DNA from: Theristus sp. LFF4_11
Taxonomy: Eukaryota > Nematoda > Chromadorea > Monhysterida > Xyalidae
Length of the DNA: 64,000 nt
Assembly: GCA_030248135.1 (NCBI GenBank)
Contig: JASANC010001219.1
Span: 62,001 to 126,000 of the forward strand
Direction: 5' to 3'
Positions 1 through 11,100 of this stretch are shown here, piece by piece. A program made the translations under genes and the position numbers. Positions within the stretch are counted from its first letter, which is position 1. The number at the start of each line of letters is the position of its first letter. The notes under the pieces are model-generated. The model had not been told where the DNA came from. It saw nothing but the letters and a program-made list of their open reading frames with translations, and searched no databases.

Positions 1-140
1 GGCCACTATGTTATAGCTATTGGACACTTGTCCATAGGCATTGGCCACTCTGCTATATGTCGTGGCCACTTTGGCATATGTTTTGGACACTATAGCTAGG
101 CATTTTTCATGGCCACTATGCACGTTGGCCACTATGCACT
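1..140. repeat. degenerate short tandem repeat at window edge
   Basis: The first 140 bases hold repeated variants of GGCCACTATG, alternating with TTGGACACT-type variants. It looks like a decayed minisatellite that may continue to the left of the window. No coding signal is visible. Confidence 0.55.
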
Positions 141-144
141 TTTA

Positions 145-316
145 CCATGTTATCGGGTATCTGAAAAACGGTCGTGTGATGTGGTATTAACCAACATCTC
201 CGCTAAAATTGTTTAACAATATATCGCACAACTCCATTGTAGACCTATAATAACATACGCCAATCAACAAGATATCATGTTCATCTCATGGCCTGCCGAC
301 TGAAAAACATGTTCTA
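145..316 (+). repeat. 172-bp interspersed repeat, copy 1
   Basis: This stretch reappears in the same orientation at 27112-27283 with only a few substitutions and a short indel. In both places it is followed by an A/T-rich tract ending in AACCCTA. I see no coding potential; it is probably a transposon fragment. Bases 317-694 are A/T-rich spacer without a recognisable feature. Confidence 0.75.
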
Positions 317-694
317 AGTTGCAAGAAAACGATTTCTGAAACGATATTTCAATTCAGTTAAGTCATTTCAACGCTAAAAATTGACTCTAGAAGTCATCCA
401 AATCGAAAAACATGGAGTACGTCGGTCAAAATGACCAAATAATGACATTTACCTAAGCACACAAAGAAGTTGGGAATAAAATTTGGTTTGAACTTTCAAA
501 AAATTATGCCATAAATCGAATTTTCAGAGCAAAGTAGAAGAAAAATTTTTCAAATTTTTTTTTAAGTTTGAAAAAAAAATCCAAATTTAAAAAAAAACGA
601 AAAAAAAATTATAAAAAATTTTTTTTTCAAAGCCTTTAACCCTAGTCGAAGCTCCAACACGTACAGAATAGCAGAGTAACAGAGTAACAGCTAA

Positions 695-1126
695 TACCGT
701 ATTACCTCTAATAAACCCCCATGGGGGTTTATTTCTTCAGCGACTTCTGGGGGTGGGGGTTTATTTTGGGGGGGGGGTTTATTTGGAAACCATTTTTAGG
801 GGTGGGCAAAATGGCAAAAATACCTTCCATGGCAGGAAGGAAGTCGCCGAAACTTCTACTCTACATAGAAATTTCCTTTTACAAGAGCCTTTTGTAATGA
901 AATTACCATTAACTCATCCATTTGGGGCCTTTGGTAGCACAATTTCATCATTTTCACTGCAACCAGCCACTGAATTCGCTGGGTATGTGTTTCAAACAGG
1001 TTTCCAATAATCCCCCATAGGGGATTATTTGGGGGGGGGGGATTATTTGGAAACTTGTCGAGGGGGTGGGGTTTATTTTTGGGGGGGGGTTAATTTGGGG
1101 GGGGGGTTAATAGAGGTAATACGGTA
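695..1126. mobile_element. MITE family A, copy 1
   Basis: The element is bounded by inverted ends TACCGTATTACCTCTAAT and the reverse complement, with long C- and G-runs just inside. The interior of about 250 bp, from the GAAACCTGTTT segment to TGGTTTCC, is shared with copies at 9893-10353, 11441-11898 and 14976-15703. There is no transposase frame. Orientation is opposite to copies 2-4. Confidence 0.85.
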
Positions 1127-1369
1127 TGCCATAGTAACACCAGATAATACCATACAATATATCTATAATATCATAATTGCGCTCAGCAGCGCGGGCTTAT
1201 ATACTGTGTCACAGCCCAACGAAACTTGACGACTAAATCTGACGACACCTGACGAATTACGACAGATTCTTGCGAATCTTCGTCACATACAACGTCAGAG
1301 TTGCATTTCGTAGCACTCTCCTAACACAAGTGCGCGCTCATTGGTCGCGATTTCAACATTACACTGACT

Positions 1370-1397
<28 letters not shown>
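1370..1397. repeat. (GT)n microsatellite
   Basis: About thirteen GT dinucleotides lie about 33 bases upstream of the first recognised carrier exon, inside the presumed intron and next to its acceptor region. Confidence 0.9.
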
Positions 1398-1400
<3 letters not shown>

Positions 1401-1429
1401 GTCTGAAAAATCGTTCGTTCTTTTCAAAG

Positions 1430-3642
1430 GCAGCCTAGCTTCGGGCGCGGCTGCCGGCGCCACTTCGTTGTGCTTCGTCTACCCGCTCGACTTTGCGATG
1501 ACCCGACTCGCAGCGGACGTCGGTCATTGGAAACAGGGCACCCGCGAGTTTCGAGGTCTCGGCGACTGCCTACGGAAGATCTACGCGCACGATGGAATGC
1601 ACGGACTGTACCGGTACGAGCCGAACCAACGAACAGCATGTACAGTCTAAAAGGAGCATTCATGAAGTAGTATTTAGTGACCGCGATCTTTTAACATAGC
1701 TACGCGTCACTAAATACTGCTTCATGAACGCGCCTTAACTGAATAGCATATCCAGCTAGCTGATCGGTTGGTGATCCCGTGCATGCATGCATTGCTGTGC
1801 GTGAATTGCTGCTGTGGAGGCGGAGTTTGGTTTGCACCAGAATGCATCCATCACGATCACTAACCAATCAGCTAGTTGCATATGTCATTGAGTTTGACTG
1901 TAGTTTTAGGTGATTGTTTTCAGCCAGCGCGAATGCGGGGCATTCATGAAGCAGTATTTAGTGTCAGCGTCGCTAAAGACTGCTTCATGAATGCCGCTTG
2001 AACTCGGAAAAGTGCACAGTAAACGCCGTTCAGTGGGGTGCGCCCATCAAGTTTTTTGCTTGATCCCTCTAATGCACAGGCACAAGAGTCTCTCAACGCG
2101 CTACCAGCGAGCAGGCCACGAGGGTTATCACATTGATGTGCACACCTGGATGTGCAGCTAAAGTCCTGGTCTGAATATCGTGCACTCTGTTACGGACGAC
2201 ACAGTATAATGTTGCACACTCGCAAACAAACACACAGGCACACAGTGTGGCCGAATGAATATGACAGTCCTTTTCATCTCAATCAAGGCGAGATTGTGTT
2301 GTCATGAAAACAGTGCATGCTCTTCAGGCGGTCTCTCTGCGTGACTGATTGGCTGCATTTGAATTGCATGCGCTGATTGGTCTCACCGACCTATTTCAGC
2401 GAATCAGTGTGCCATAACTGAAATAATCTACAGAGACGTGCGGGACCGTTCATTTTTTTGCAATCCCACAGAAAAAAAACGCTTTCCAGAGGTTTCTGGG
2501 TGTCCCTGCAAGGCATCGTCATTTATCGTGCGGCCTATTTTGGTTTTTATGACACGTTCAAAGCGGAGGTGATGAACGGCAGACAAATGAACTTTTTCGT
2601 CGCCTGGGGTCTCGGAATGGTGCGCGTGGTAGTTTTTTTTCGGTTTGATTAGGTATCGTTTTTCTTCTAAATACACTCGATTTCGCTGTTCCACGTCTGC
2701 TGCGCAACGAGTCCATCAGTCGCAGAACCACAAAATCAAAACCACAACAGCATATGTTCGCATTATTATCATCACAACAAAAAAAAACAAACAAACGGCA
2801 GGTCGTGTCGATCTCCGCCGAGCTGTGCGCGTATCCGTGGGATACCGTACGTCGACGGCTGATGATGCAGTCTGGGCGACATCGGGATGGCCGTGAATAT
2901 ACAGGCACCGTTGATGCGGTCGCCTCCATTATTCGCAATGAGGGTACTGAATCATTGGTTGATGGTCATTTCAATAGGGTGCGCTGATTGGCTGATAAGG
3001 ATTCGAATTTGAGACCGGTCCGGGCGGGCTGGATGAGCTGATTGGCTCTTTTGTCATGAAGCGGTCAGGACGACACCGAGATGGCCGTGAATATACAGGC
3101 AACATTAATGCGGCGGCGTCGATCATTCGACTGAAGGTGCAGTTCGGAATTCAGTTAATACATTCTGTTGTGTACCGTATTCTGTACTCGTGCAACGGTG
3201 TCTGTGGTGAACATTGCCGCAAATTTCTTTCTTTCTCTCTTTATTTTGTTTCTTTTTTCAAAATCTGAAAAAAATGCGTACTCACACCGCTCGTGGCGAC
3301 CGATTCACCACACCCGTCTGCACTGGTTACGTCACAATGCACTGTTGCACAGTCTCAAATAAGCACACACAACGTATTAAAGCAGCCCGAGTGTCTGTGT
3401 TTCTGTGGTTGTTTCTGGCTATGTGCAACATTACTCTGTTATAACAAAGTGCACTGTTTTCAGACGAGGACTTTTATGGTCTATTTATTCGAACATGTCG
3501 TCAGATGCTTCCCATTTTTCGAACACATTCTCCAGGAGCCCGCGCTTTGTACCGCGGTGCGCTTGCCAATGCGGTTCGCGCGGTCGGCAGCGGCATGGTG
3601 CTCGCGTTGTATGACGAGTTCCACAAATACGTCAAACTTTAG
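1430..3642 (+). CDS. mitochondrial ADP/ATP carrier, 3' half (5' partial in window)
   Basis: Exons 1430-1613, 2490-2619, 2802-2943 and 3536-3642 join in frame with GT-AG borders and encode about 187 residues, ending KYVKL-stop. They match the second half of the ADP/ATP translocase of the inner mitochondrial membrane: [19 protein letters not shown], then [30 protein letters not shown] and [11 protein letters not shown]. The family exchanges ADP for ATP with six membrane helices in three repeats. The first repeat is not seen between 1 and 1430, so it either lies left of the window or is missing. Two signature positions differ: the second-repeat motif reads PLDFAM where a basic residue is usual, and the carrier signature RRRMMM reads RRRLMM. 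This suggests a divergent paralogue. The intron 1 donor used is CG|GTACGA at 1613. Confidence 0.88.
1656..1733. mobile_element. hairpin MITE family D, copy 1
   Basis: The arms GCATTCATGAAGTAGTATTTAG and its inverse, ending CTTCATGAACGC, flank a loop of about 25 bp. It lies in intron 1 of the carrier gene. The same palindrome recurs at 1938, 49997, 56386 and 57816. Confidence 0.8.
1745..1908. mobile_element. diverged MITE family C copy
   Basis: The order AGCTGATCGGTTGGTGATC, GGCGGAG, TCACTAACCAATCAGCT and GAGTTTGACTGTA follows the family C layout (CTGATTGG near each end, GGCGGAGT in the middle), but the left terminus is eroded. Confidence 0.6.
1938..1995. mobile_element. hairpin MITE family D, short copy
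   Basis: The arms GGCATTCATGAAGCAGTATT and the inverse enclose a much shortened loop. It lies in the carrier intron. Confidence 0.75.
2170..2310. repeat. fragments of interspersed families J and E
   Basis: Bases about 2173-2243 (GTGCACT ... AATGTTGCACA ... CACACAGGCAC) match fragments at 39163, 56835 and 61663. Bases about 2245-2300 (GTGGCCGAATGAATA, AAGGCGAGATT) match the left part of family E. Both are truncated. Confidence 0.55.
3060..3140 (+). pseudogene. partial duplicate of carrier exon 3 within intron 3
   Basis: Bases 3062-3135 repeat the 3' part of exon 3 at about 85% identity by eye ([13 protein letters not shown] versus [13 protein letters not shown]). It lacks the upstream YPWDTVRRR portion and a clear acceptor. 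It may be a decayed exon duplication; use as an alternative exon is not supported. Confidence 0.65.
3331..3470. repeat. imperfect palindromic element, family J
   Basis: The left part (AATGCACTGTTGCACAGTC ... AAGCACACAC) is roughly the inverse of the right part (GTGTCTGTGTTTCTG ... GTGCAACATTAC ... GTGCACTG). Related fragments lie at 2173, 39163, 56835, 60471 (inverted) and 61663. It is probably a small inverted-repeat transposon in carrier intron 3. Confidence 0.55.
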
Positions 3643-3738
3643 TTTTTTTGGACGTTTGGGATGTTGCGGGCCATTAGGCGACCGCCCGCGCAACGTGCGG
3701 AACGGGCTTGCAGTCCTGTAATTGGCAAATGTACTATC

Positions 3739-3975
3739 GCGGCCCAGGAGATCGCGGCCCGGAGTATCGCGGCCGAAGCATCGCGGCCTGAAAGATCGCG
3801 GCCTGAAAGATCGCGGCCTGAACGATCGCGACCCGGACGATCGCGGCCTGGGATGATCGCGGCCCGGGACGATCGCGGCCCGGGACGATCGCGGCCTGGG
3901 ACGATCGCGGCCTGGGACGATCGCGGCCTGGGACGATCGCGGCTTGGACGATCGCGGCCTGGGACGATCGTGGCG
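3739..3975. repeat. 16-bp tandem array, left arm
   Basis: About fifteen units of a 16-bp repeat containing GATCGCGGCC. Three units make 48 bp, so any frame through it gives an artificial 16-residue periodic peptide. Confidence 0.9.
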
Positions 3976-5058
3976 TTTTCATAACCTTGTCACATATCCA
4001 GATCAGACTGGCGATTTACATGTGGCAGTCACCGTGCATTGCGTAGTGCTACTCAAACAAAGCTATTCGCATTTATTTTAAAACTAAATTATTGTTAATA
4101 TTATTTGTTGCTCATATTCGGTTGTTGTTTGTAGCAAGTTTGACGGGTTACCCATCTATCTATTTAATTTCAACATTTTGACCGCCCTCCCCCAAAGTCA
4201 CATGCACACCCGCGCCTCCCATCTTAAAAATTTGCAGCTGTCTATGTGGAAAATTTGCTCCAGCTATCAATATCGCCCCCAACGACAATCATCTCCCATG
4301 TGGGTGACCCGTGTAAATAGAGTTGTTAAAAAATAAAAATTGTCATTTTTGTTTTTTTTAAAGAAAAATATAAAAACATGAAAATCAAAGTTGGTCTAAA
4401 TCAATCAGGGAGTCCGAAGAATCACATCACATCGCAAGCGCCTCCCGAATGACTCCTGTAAGGCGGAACTTATCAGATTTTGTTTTGGTGACCTCATTTG
4501 CAAATGTACCCATTTTCCAAACCGTTACCATGATGCCTCTTCTAGTGTTTTGACCCTCAAAACGCAACTAATTATCCTCAGTTCAAATGAAAGAAATCTT
4601 ACCGGCTTGAAATTCGATCAGTTATGATGACGACGCCACACGACACGAAATAGCAAGCAGACAAAGTACAGCTGTAGCGCTTGCAAACAGTGCAGCTCGG
4701 ACGCTCAGAATTCAGATTGTGAGGCGAATTGTCACCTTATCTGCATCGGAAATGGTAAGACAAGCTTTGCGACGCTCAAAAACTTCTGTACAAAAATTGT
4801 TCAAGCCTAAAATCAATTGGTAAAACGGTCCAAAATCGACTGCTGGCGGTTTACAAGGTAATATCAAAAAACAATTTGTTAAACTTTTGAAAAATTGTGC
4901 CAAAAATGAGGTTTTCATAGTGTATTGGAGAAAAATCTTTCGATTTTTTAAATCGACATTTTTTGTTTTTTATTTAATTTTTTTTAAATTTTAATTTTTG
5001 TTTAACAATCCTACGTGTGAGTGACTAAACCCGACCCGACAGCTCCCATGTGAATGAC

Positions 5059-5775
5059 TACAGGGTGTTTCAGAAGTAGTGGGTAGGTGTTTGACGCGTT
5101 ATTTCTCGACTTGTGTTAAACCATATTGAATGAAATTTTAGTCAGTTGATCAAGACAGTTCATCTTAGATTTGTGCAAAATTTAAGAAAAATTCAATCAC
5201 CTGCCCGCGAATGACATAGCAAAACACAAAAAAACATTGATTTCAGCACGCAACTGGGGGTTATTGTTTGGCACCGGGTTAAACATCACCTTGTATGCGG
5301 CCGAATCGTGTTGCATGAATGAACACGAGATCTTTTTTAATCCAATTTGTTTGTTGTAGTTTTTTATATTTGCCGGTTTTTGGAACGTGGTACACCTTTT
5401 TTTATCCTAGAGAAGGCGGTTTTGGCTGTGACGGATAGGTGCAAGCGATGCATTGAGGCTCACTTTGAGCAATTTGATTGAGTTGACACTGTTGCCGTTG
5501 TTGTTGACGTTTGCTGTTATCGCCACACACATTTCGAAGTTTTCTTTTGAATGTTGTCCTTTGTTGACCGGTGGTATCGCATGATCTGGTATTTTCTGGT
5601 CCATTTTTGAAACTTTTGTTTTGCTCTGTCATTCGTGCACAGGTGAATAAATTTCTTTGAAATTTAGCACAAATCTCAGTTGACCTTCCTGAACAATATT
5701 TCATTCAATAGGGTTCAACACAACTCGAGAAATAACGCGTCAACCACCTACCCACTACTTCTGAAACACCCTGTA
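5059..5775. mobile_element. Tc1/mariner-like MITE nested in foldback element
   Basis: Ends CAGGGTGTTTCAGAAGTAG are inverted at 5061 and 5773 and flanked by TA dinucleotides, which is the Tc1/mariner target signature. Inverted similarity extends about 75 bp at roughly 90% and more weakly to about 140 bp. No transposase frame is present, so the element is non-autonomous. Confidence 0.82.
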
Positions 5776-6007
5776 GAGACGAACCGGAGGTACCTGGCAA
5801 GGCAGGAATGAATGAGAATGTTGGGTTGTTTCAATCTTCACGCCATAGCTTGGCGACGTAATTTGTTTTGGCAATAAATCTGAAAATGGAATTTGCAGCG
5901 CATTTGATTTTCTAGATCTGCGTGCTTATTATTAAATGAAACAAAAATTGCATGGGTGCTGCTCTGCTAAAAACAGAGCGTGCTAAAAACTAAGCCTAAG
6001 CCTAAGC

Positions 6008-6500
6008 TAGGCCGCGATCATCCCAGGCCGCGATCATCCCAGGCCGCGATCATCCCAGGCCGCGATCGTCCCAGGCCGCGATCGTCCCAGGCCGCGATCG
6101 TCCCAGGCCGCGATCATCCCAGGCCGCGATCATCCCAGGCCGCGATCATCCCAGGCCGCGATCATCCCAGGCCGCGATCATCCCAGGCCGCGATCATCCC
6201 AGGCCGCGATCATCCCAGGCCGCGATCGTCCCAGGCCGCGATCATCCCAGGCCGCGATCATCCCAGGCCGCGATCATCCCAGGCCGCGATCATCCCAGGC
6301 CGCGATCGTCCCAGGCCGCGATCATCCCAGGCCGCGATCATCCCAGGCCGCGATCATCCCAGGCCGCGATCGTCCCAGGCCGCGATCGTCCAGGCCGCGA
6401 TCGTTCAGGCCGCGACCGTCCAGGCCGCGATCTTTCAGGCCGCGATGCTTCGGCCGCGATGCTTCGGCCGCGATCTAATGGGCCGCGATCTAACGCACGC
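6008..6500. repeat. 16-bp tandem array, right arm
   Basis: About thirty units, inverted relative to 3739-3975. Immediately inside it, 5990-6008 reads CTAAGCCTAAGCCTAAGCT, three nematode telomere hexamers on the complementary strand. Confidence 0.9.
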
Positions 6501-8105
6501 CCCTGTAATTTCTTGGTTTTTCAGTCCCGCAGGCCCGGTCCACAAAACCCTAAAAAAAGCCCCAGGCCGACGCGCAAGCGAAAGTATGGCCCAAAGTCTT
6601 TAGTTTGGACAGCAGTGTTTTTTGTGATTGGACCATTTTATTCGAGTTTTTTGGTAGCCAACTCAGGTATTATTTCGGCGCTGGTTAGCTTGTTGTTGTT
6701 CTGCTTTGACGGTATTATTGATACCTTGTTAGTTTTATTAGGCTGTGTTCACATTGAAGCAATTTTTTTGGAGCCATGACTTTGTTATTGTTGCAATTTG
6801 GACATTTCACTTTATGCTCTGCTCATTTGTCTTATTCTTGTAACTAAAGCTTTGCGGCCTTAGCTGCGGTTTGCTCTGCTGCTTGTGTTTTTCAGTCAGT
6901 AAATTGCATGTCACTTCACTTACCTATTTCACGAAGCACCAATCCCCTGTTATGTGTTATAAAATGGTGCACTTTATATCACATTCACATTTCAGTAATG
7001 TATCTTGTAGCTTCATTTTTTGAAACGGTTTGCTTTTCGTGCTGCTTTTCTATCCATCCGCACAATACGTAGATTAATGCGCTGTGAAATAGATAACTGA
7101 AGTGACATGCAGCTACTTCAGTCTAGTCACCTGGGGCTGAGCGATGCCACACCAATGTGATTTTCAAACTTTCATTTTTTATTCCCTCGTTTTGCTTTTG
7201 TTAGGTTTGTTAGTTTGTTAGTTTGTTGTCAGAAAAACATTTGTTTGGTAGTTTCTCAAAGGGTCCAGCTTGCTGGTGCTAACTCTGATAATACTTTATG
7301 AATATCAGAATAAGATTTTCAAATAAAATAGAATGAACGAGCGGTGGAGAAAATATCGCGACGTTTTTTTAACTAAATTTTAGATTTAGTGCAAACTCGA
7401 ATCAGACAGATTAATAAATCAGGATGTATTGAATGTATAGTATCAGAATGAATTTGGAAATGGTTGTAAATGCTTGTTTTAGTAAAAAAAACTGCGTTCA
7501 CTCAAGCAAGATTATACCGGCCCAAAAACCGCAATATACATTGTATGGCTTGTCAGTGCAATGTTCTTTTACGTGCAATAAACTCTGAAACCCTCTAGCG
7601 TAAATTCAAACGCAGAATAGTTGTAATCTGTGGCATAGCCGGAATAACCAACGAAATAAAACTTCACAAACCAACCGCACAAACGAAATGATGCACCGAA
7701 AAAGTCGTCTGCTACTAAACACTGGGTCAGACGCAGTAGAACTTACCTCAACCCACTGCATTTTCAAGTAAAAACCAGCTTTTCTCTAGCCCTTCGAATG
7801 TTGCTGGAAAAACGAACAATGTTCAAACGACGAAAAAAATTAACTGAAAGTTGTGTAAACAAACAATTGTTATTGCATTCATTTGCTGAATCGGTCTCTG
7901 GTCAAAAAAATGTCTATAAGGTATGCAACTTTTAAAAAGATCAAGGAAAACTTTAGTCCGGCCATTCTGATTGGCCACATCAGCCTTTCCTGTGGAACGA
8001 ATCAGTGAACGCGCGACTTCAAAAGCAACCATTCAGCAAGAGTGATCGCGCACAATTTATAATAGTGGTTGAAAAGAGCCAACGCAGCCGCACGGGAATC
8101 AAGCT
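6501..8105. other. intergenic stretch, no gene recognised
   Basis: A/T-rich sequence with scattered short frames, no splice-linked conserved peptide and no clear repeat. It presumably contains the upstream region of the methyltransferase starting at 8106. Confidence 0.5.
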
Positions 8106-11100
8106 ATGAGCAGTGAGCCAGCTCCCGCTTACAGTGACAGTGACTCGGAGGACAATGACGACCACGATTACACTGCCGAAAGCGAACAAGATGAGAACTT
8201 TGCGAAAATGCCGACATTCGAGCCGTCTGATCACCGGACAACGTTTGACGCGCGAGCCTATTTGAACGACTTTTATCTGGCACCGGATGCCGAAGGTTGG
8301 TGAACGGTTTTTTTGCCGATTCTGATCACACACTCAAAGTGTTTGTTTTCCGTGGCTCCCGAAATGTGTGTCTTTAAAAAAGGGCATTGTGTCCACAGCA
8401 CGACGTTCTTTTGTACCCAGTAGCCGAGCCGGTCATGTATTTCTTTTTTTTTAATAAAAAATTACATGCGCCCGCTTTTTGACGATGTGTCGTCACGTAA
8501 CACCGTTATTTTACAATTTCGCGCCACCACCCGCCAGCCACAATATCGGCAGACTGAACAAGAAGACACTATTATTCAACGTTCGAAAACGGGAACATCA
8601 AGCCGAAATGTTGCAGTTCTGTTCGTAACATTGTTCGATCGGTCGTCTCGATTGACTCTGAAATTACTGCGTGTTATTTCTCTCAAATCCCCTCGTAATC
8701 TGGTGGTAGCGCGTTATTTTGACGTCCGTGCGTTCGGGGCATAGAGCCCCGCCGATGATTGTGCAGGCAATTAATGACAGAGAAAGCTCGATGGGCGCCC
8801 CACTCGCTGGCGTTCCATACGCTTTTCTGGGTTAGTCCCGGGTAAAAAACACCGCCTAAAATCCCCAACAACAACAACAAATCTTCACCATCTTCCCAAC
8901 ACAAAGGCGCCATGAACACGATCGTGTTCTTTCTGCCGGTGATGGCGGCACGGATCGGCGTCGTAAACCCCGGCGGTGCACTGCTCGACTTCGGCTGCGG
9001 ACCGACGGTGCACGTCGCCGCCGCACTTCGGCGTCATTTTGAGCGCGTCTTTCTCGCCGATTTCAACGCGGACAACCGGGAAGAAGTAACGAAAAGGGAT
9101 TTTATTGTTTTATTTCTTGTGATTGCCACGAGAACAGACCAGCAAAAATTGCACGAGACGACACAAGTAGCCGAGACGAAAGACGTCTTGTGGCAATTCG
9201 TGGTTTCGTTGGCAACGGCTAGACATAAAATATGGCAATGCTACTGCGTGGTTGTAACCCGCAAAAACTTGACTGTCTATTTCTTCAAACGTGTCCAAAC
9301 CGAAATGACCTCTTATGTGTCCGCCTGGGTGTCCCACGTGTGTCAGTGTCCCGGGAAGTGGCCTGAAACGTCATGTGTGGAGCCACTTCTACTTTTGGAC
9401 ATTGGACAAACGTTTTTGAGTCGTTTGAAGCGGGTCATTATTCTCTACACTGACATTGACCAAATTCGAAATTTTTTTCGACTCAACCTCCAGATTTGTC
9501 GATGGTGGAAAAACGACACTTCAAAACCGGACTGCGCCCCGTTCGACTGGTCGGCCGTCCTGAACTGGGTCCGTCTGATCGAGGCAAACGATCTCGAAGT
9601 CGACGACCTGATCAAGAAAACTCGGGCGAAAATCCGCGGTGTCCTCGACTGTGACGCCCTAAAATCGCCGTCGATAATCGGCGTTCACAAACTCGACGAC
9701 GACGTGACGGTGCCGGAGCAGTTTGACGTGGTCGCCAGTGTTTTCTGCCTGGAGTACGCGACGACGACGAAACAGCAGTATTTCGAGTGAGTTTCTGTGC
9801 ATGATTTGGTTGTTTTTGCTGATTTCCGGTTGATATTGGCTGCATGAACAATTATTATGAGGTCGTTCAAAGGCGCTGATGAAGAAATTGGGATACCGTA
9901 TTACCTCTATTAAACCCCCCCCCAAAATTAAACCCCCCCCAAAAATAAACCCCCACCCCCTCGACAAGTTTCCAAATAATCCCCCCCCCCCAAAAATAAT
10001 CCCCCATGGGGGATTATTGAAACCTGTTTGAAACACATACCCAGCGAATTCAGTGGCTGGTTGCAGTGAAAATGATGAAATTGTGCTACCAAAGGCCCCA
10101 AATGGATGAGTTAATGGTAATTTCATTACAAAAGGCTGTTGTAAAAGGAAATTTCTATGTAGAGTAGAAGTTTCTGCGACTTCCTTCCTGCCATGGAAGG
10201 TATTTTTGCCATTTTGCCCACCCCTAAAAATGGTTTCCAAATAAACCCCCCCCCCCCCAAAAATAAAGCCCCCCCCCCAAAAATAAACCCCCACCCCCAG
10301 AAGTCGCTGAAGAAATAAACCCCCATGGGGGTTTATTAGAGGTAATACGGTATTATGGATTTTTTAGGTTCTCAGACTCCGTGCGTGTGCAGATGTTGCA
10401 CGGAAATTATGTGGTTTCAATCTTTATGGGGCAGTTCAAAATAGCCTATAAGTGACTCGGGCTTATTTAGGGCACTCGGATCACTTTGCCAATTTTGAAT
10501 TCCCGCGTCATGCTAGATTTCCTTATACCGATTTCGACATTTTCGTGGGGGGGGGGGAGTCAAAACAAGCAACTGAGACAACAACATTGCACGCCATTCA
10601 TGTGTGACACCCTTGGCCATACTCTTCAATGTCTACGAATGTAACCGCGGATTATCATTGCGAGTCCAGTCGAACTCTAAATTATAGGGAATCAGCTGAT
10701 TTGTTGAACGTACGGTATGCATGCTTTCTGTGCAAACCAAACTCCGCCCCCATACAGCAATGCCTGCTCCAAAAGCATGCATATCGTACTCCCAACCAAT
10801 CAGCTGACTCCCTATAATTTCGAGTTCTACTGTATGAATACCGTAAAGTCTTGCATATAAGGTTCCTCCCACTTATAAGACCCCCACCCAAAAGCGGGCG
10901 GAGTGTCACACGGCGGGAAACCAAAAAATTCAAAATTTTGACTTGGTCAAAATCCTACCCCGTTTATAAGGCCCGGAATTCCTAATGTTCGGTTTATAAG
11001 ACCTCCTCCCACTTATAAGGTTGTCACACGAAATTCCACTTTTTTCAGAATTTTTTGATTTTCAAGTTTTTATAAGGAGACCTTATATGCAAGACTTTAC

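Larger units (their letters stand above)
3739..6500. mobile_element. foldback-type element with tandem-repeat arms
   Basis: Two arrays of one 16-bp unit (core ATCGCGGCCTGGGACG) face each other: the left arm is 3739-3975, the right arm 6008-6500 in inverse orientation. The order of diverged unit variants is mirrored: GCCGAAGC units lie outermost, then GCCTGAAAG, GCCTGAACG or GGACG, then uniform GGGA units inward. That is expected for the two ends of one element and matches the architecture of foldback transposons, whose long inverted ends are built of short tandem repeats. The interior of about 2.0 kb has no convincing long ORF and contains a nested MITE. The left arm begins about 97 bp after the carrier stop codon, so it may lie in that gene's 3' UTR. 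No target-site duplication is obvious. Confidence 0.7.

Noticed and set aside
5980..6603. 207-codon frame over the 16-bp array (periodic PGRDHPRPRSSQ peptide)
   Set aside because: The peptide period of 16 residues is just three 16-bp units read in any frame; low information, no start context or splice links.
9659..10294. 211-codon minus-strand frame rich in Gly
   Set aside because: It runs through the G-tracts of a family A MITE and the antisense of methyltransferase 1 exon 3.
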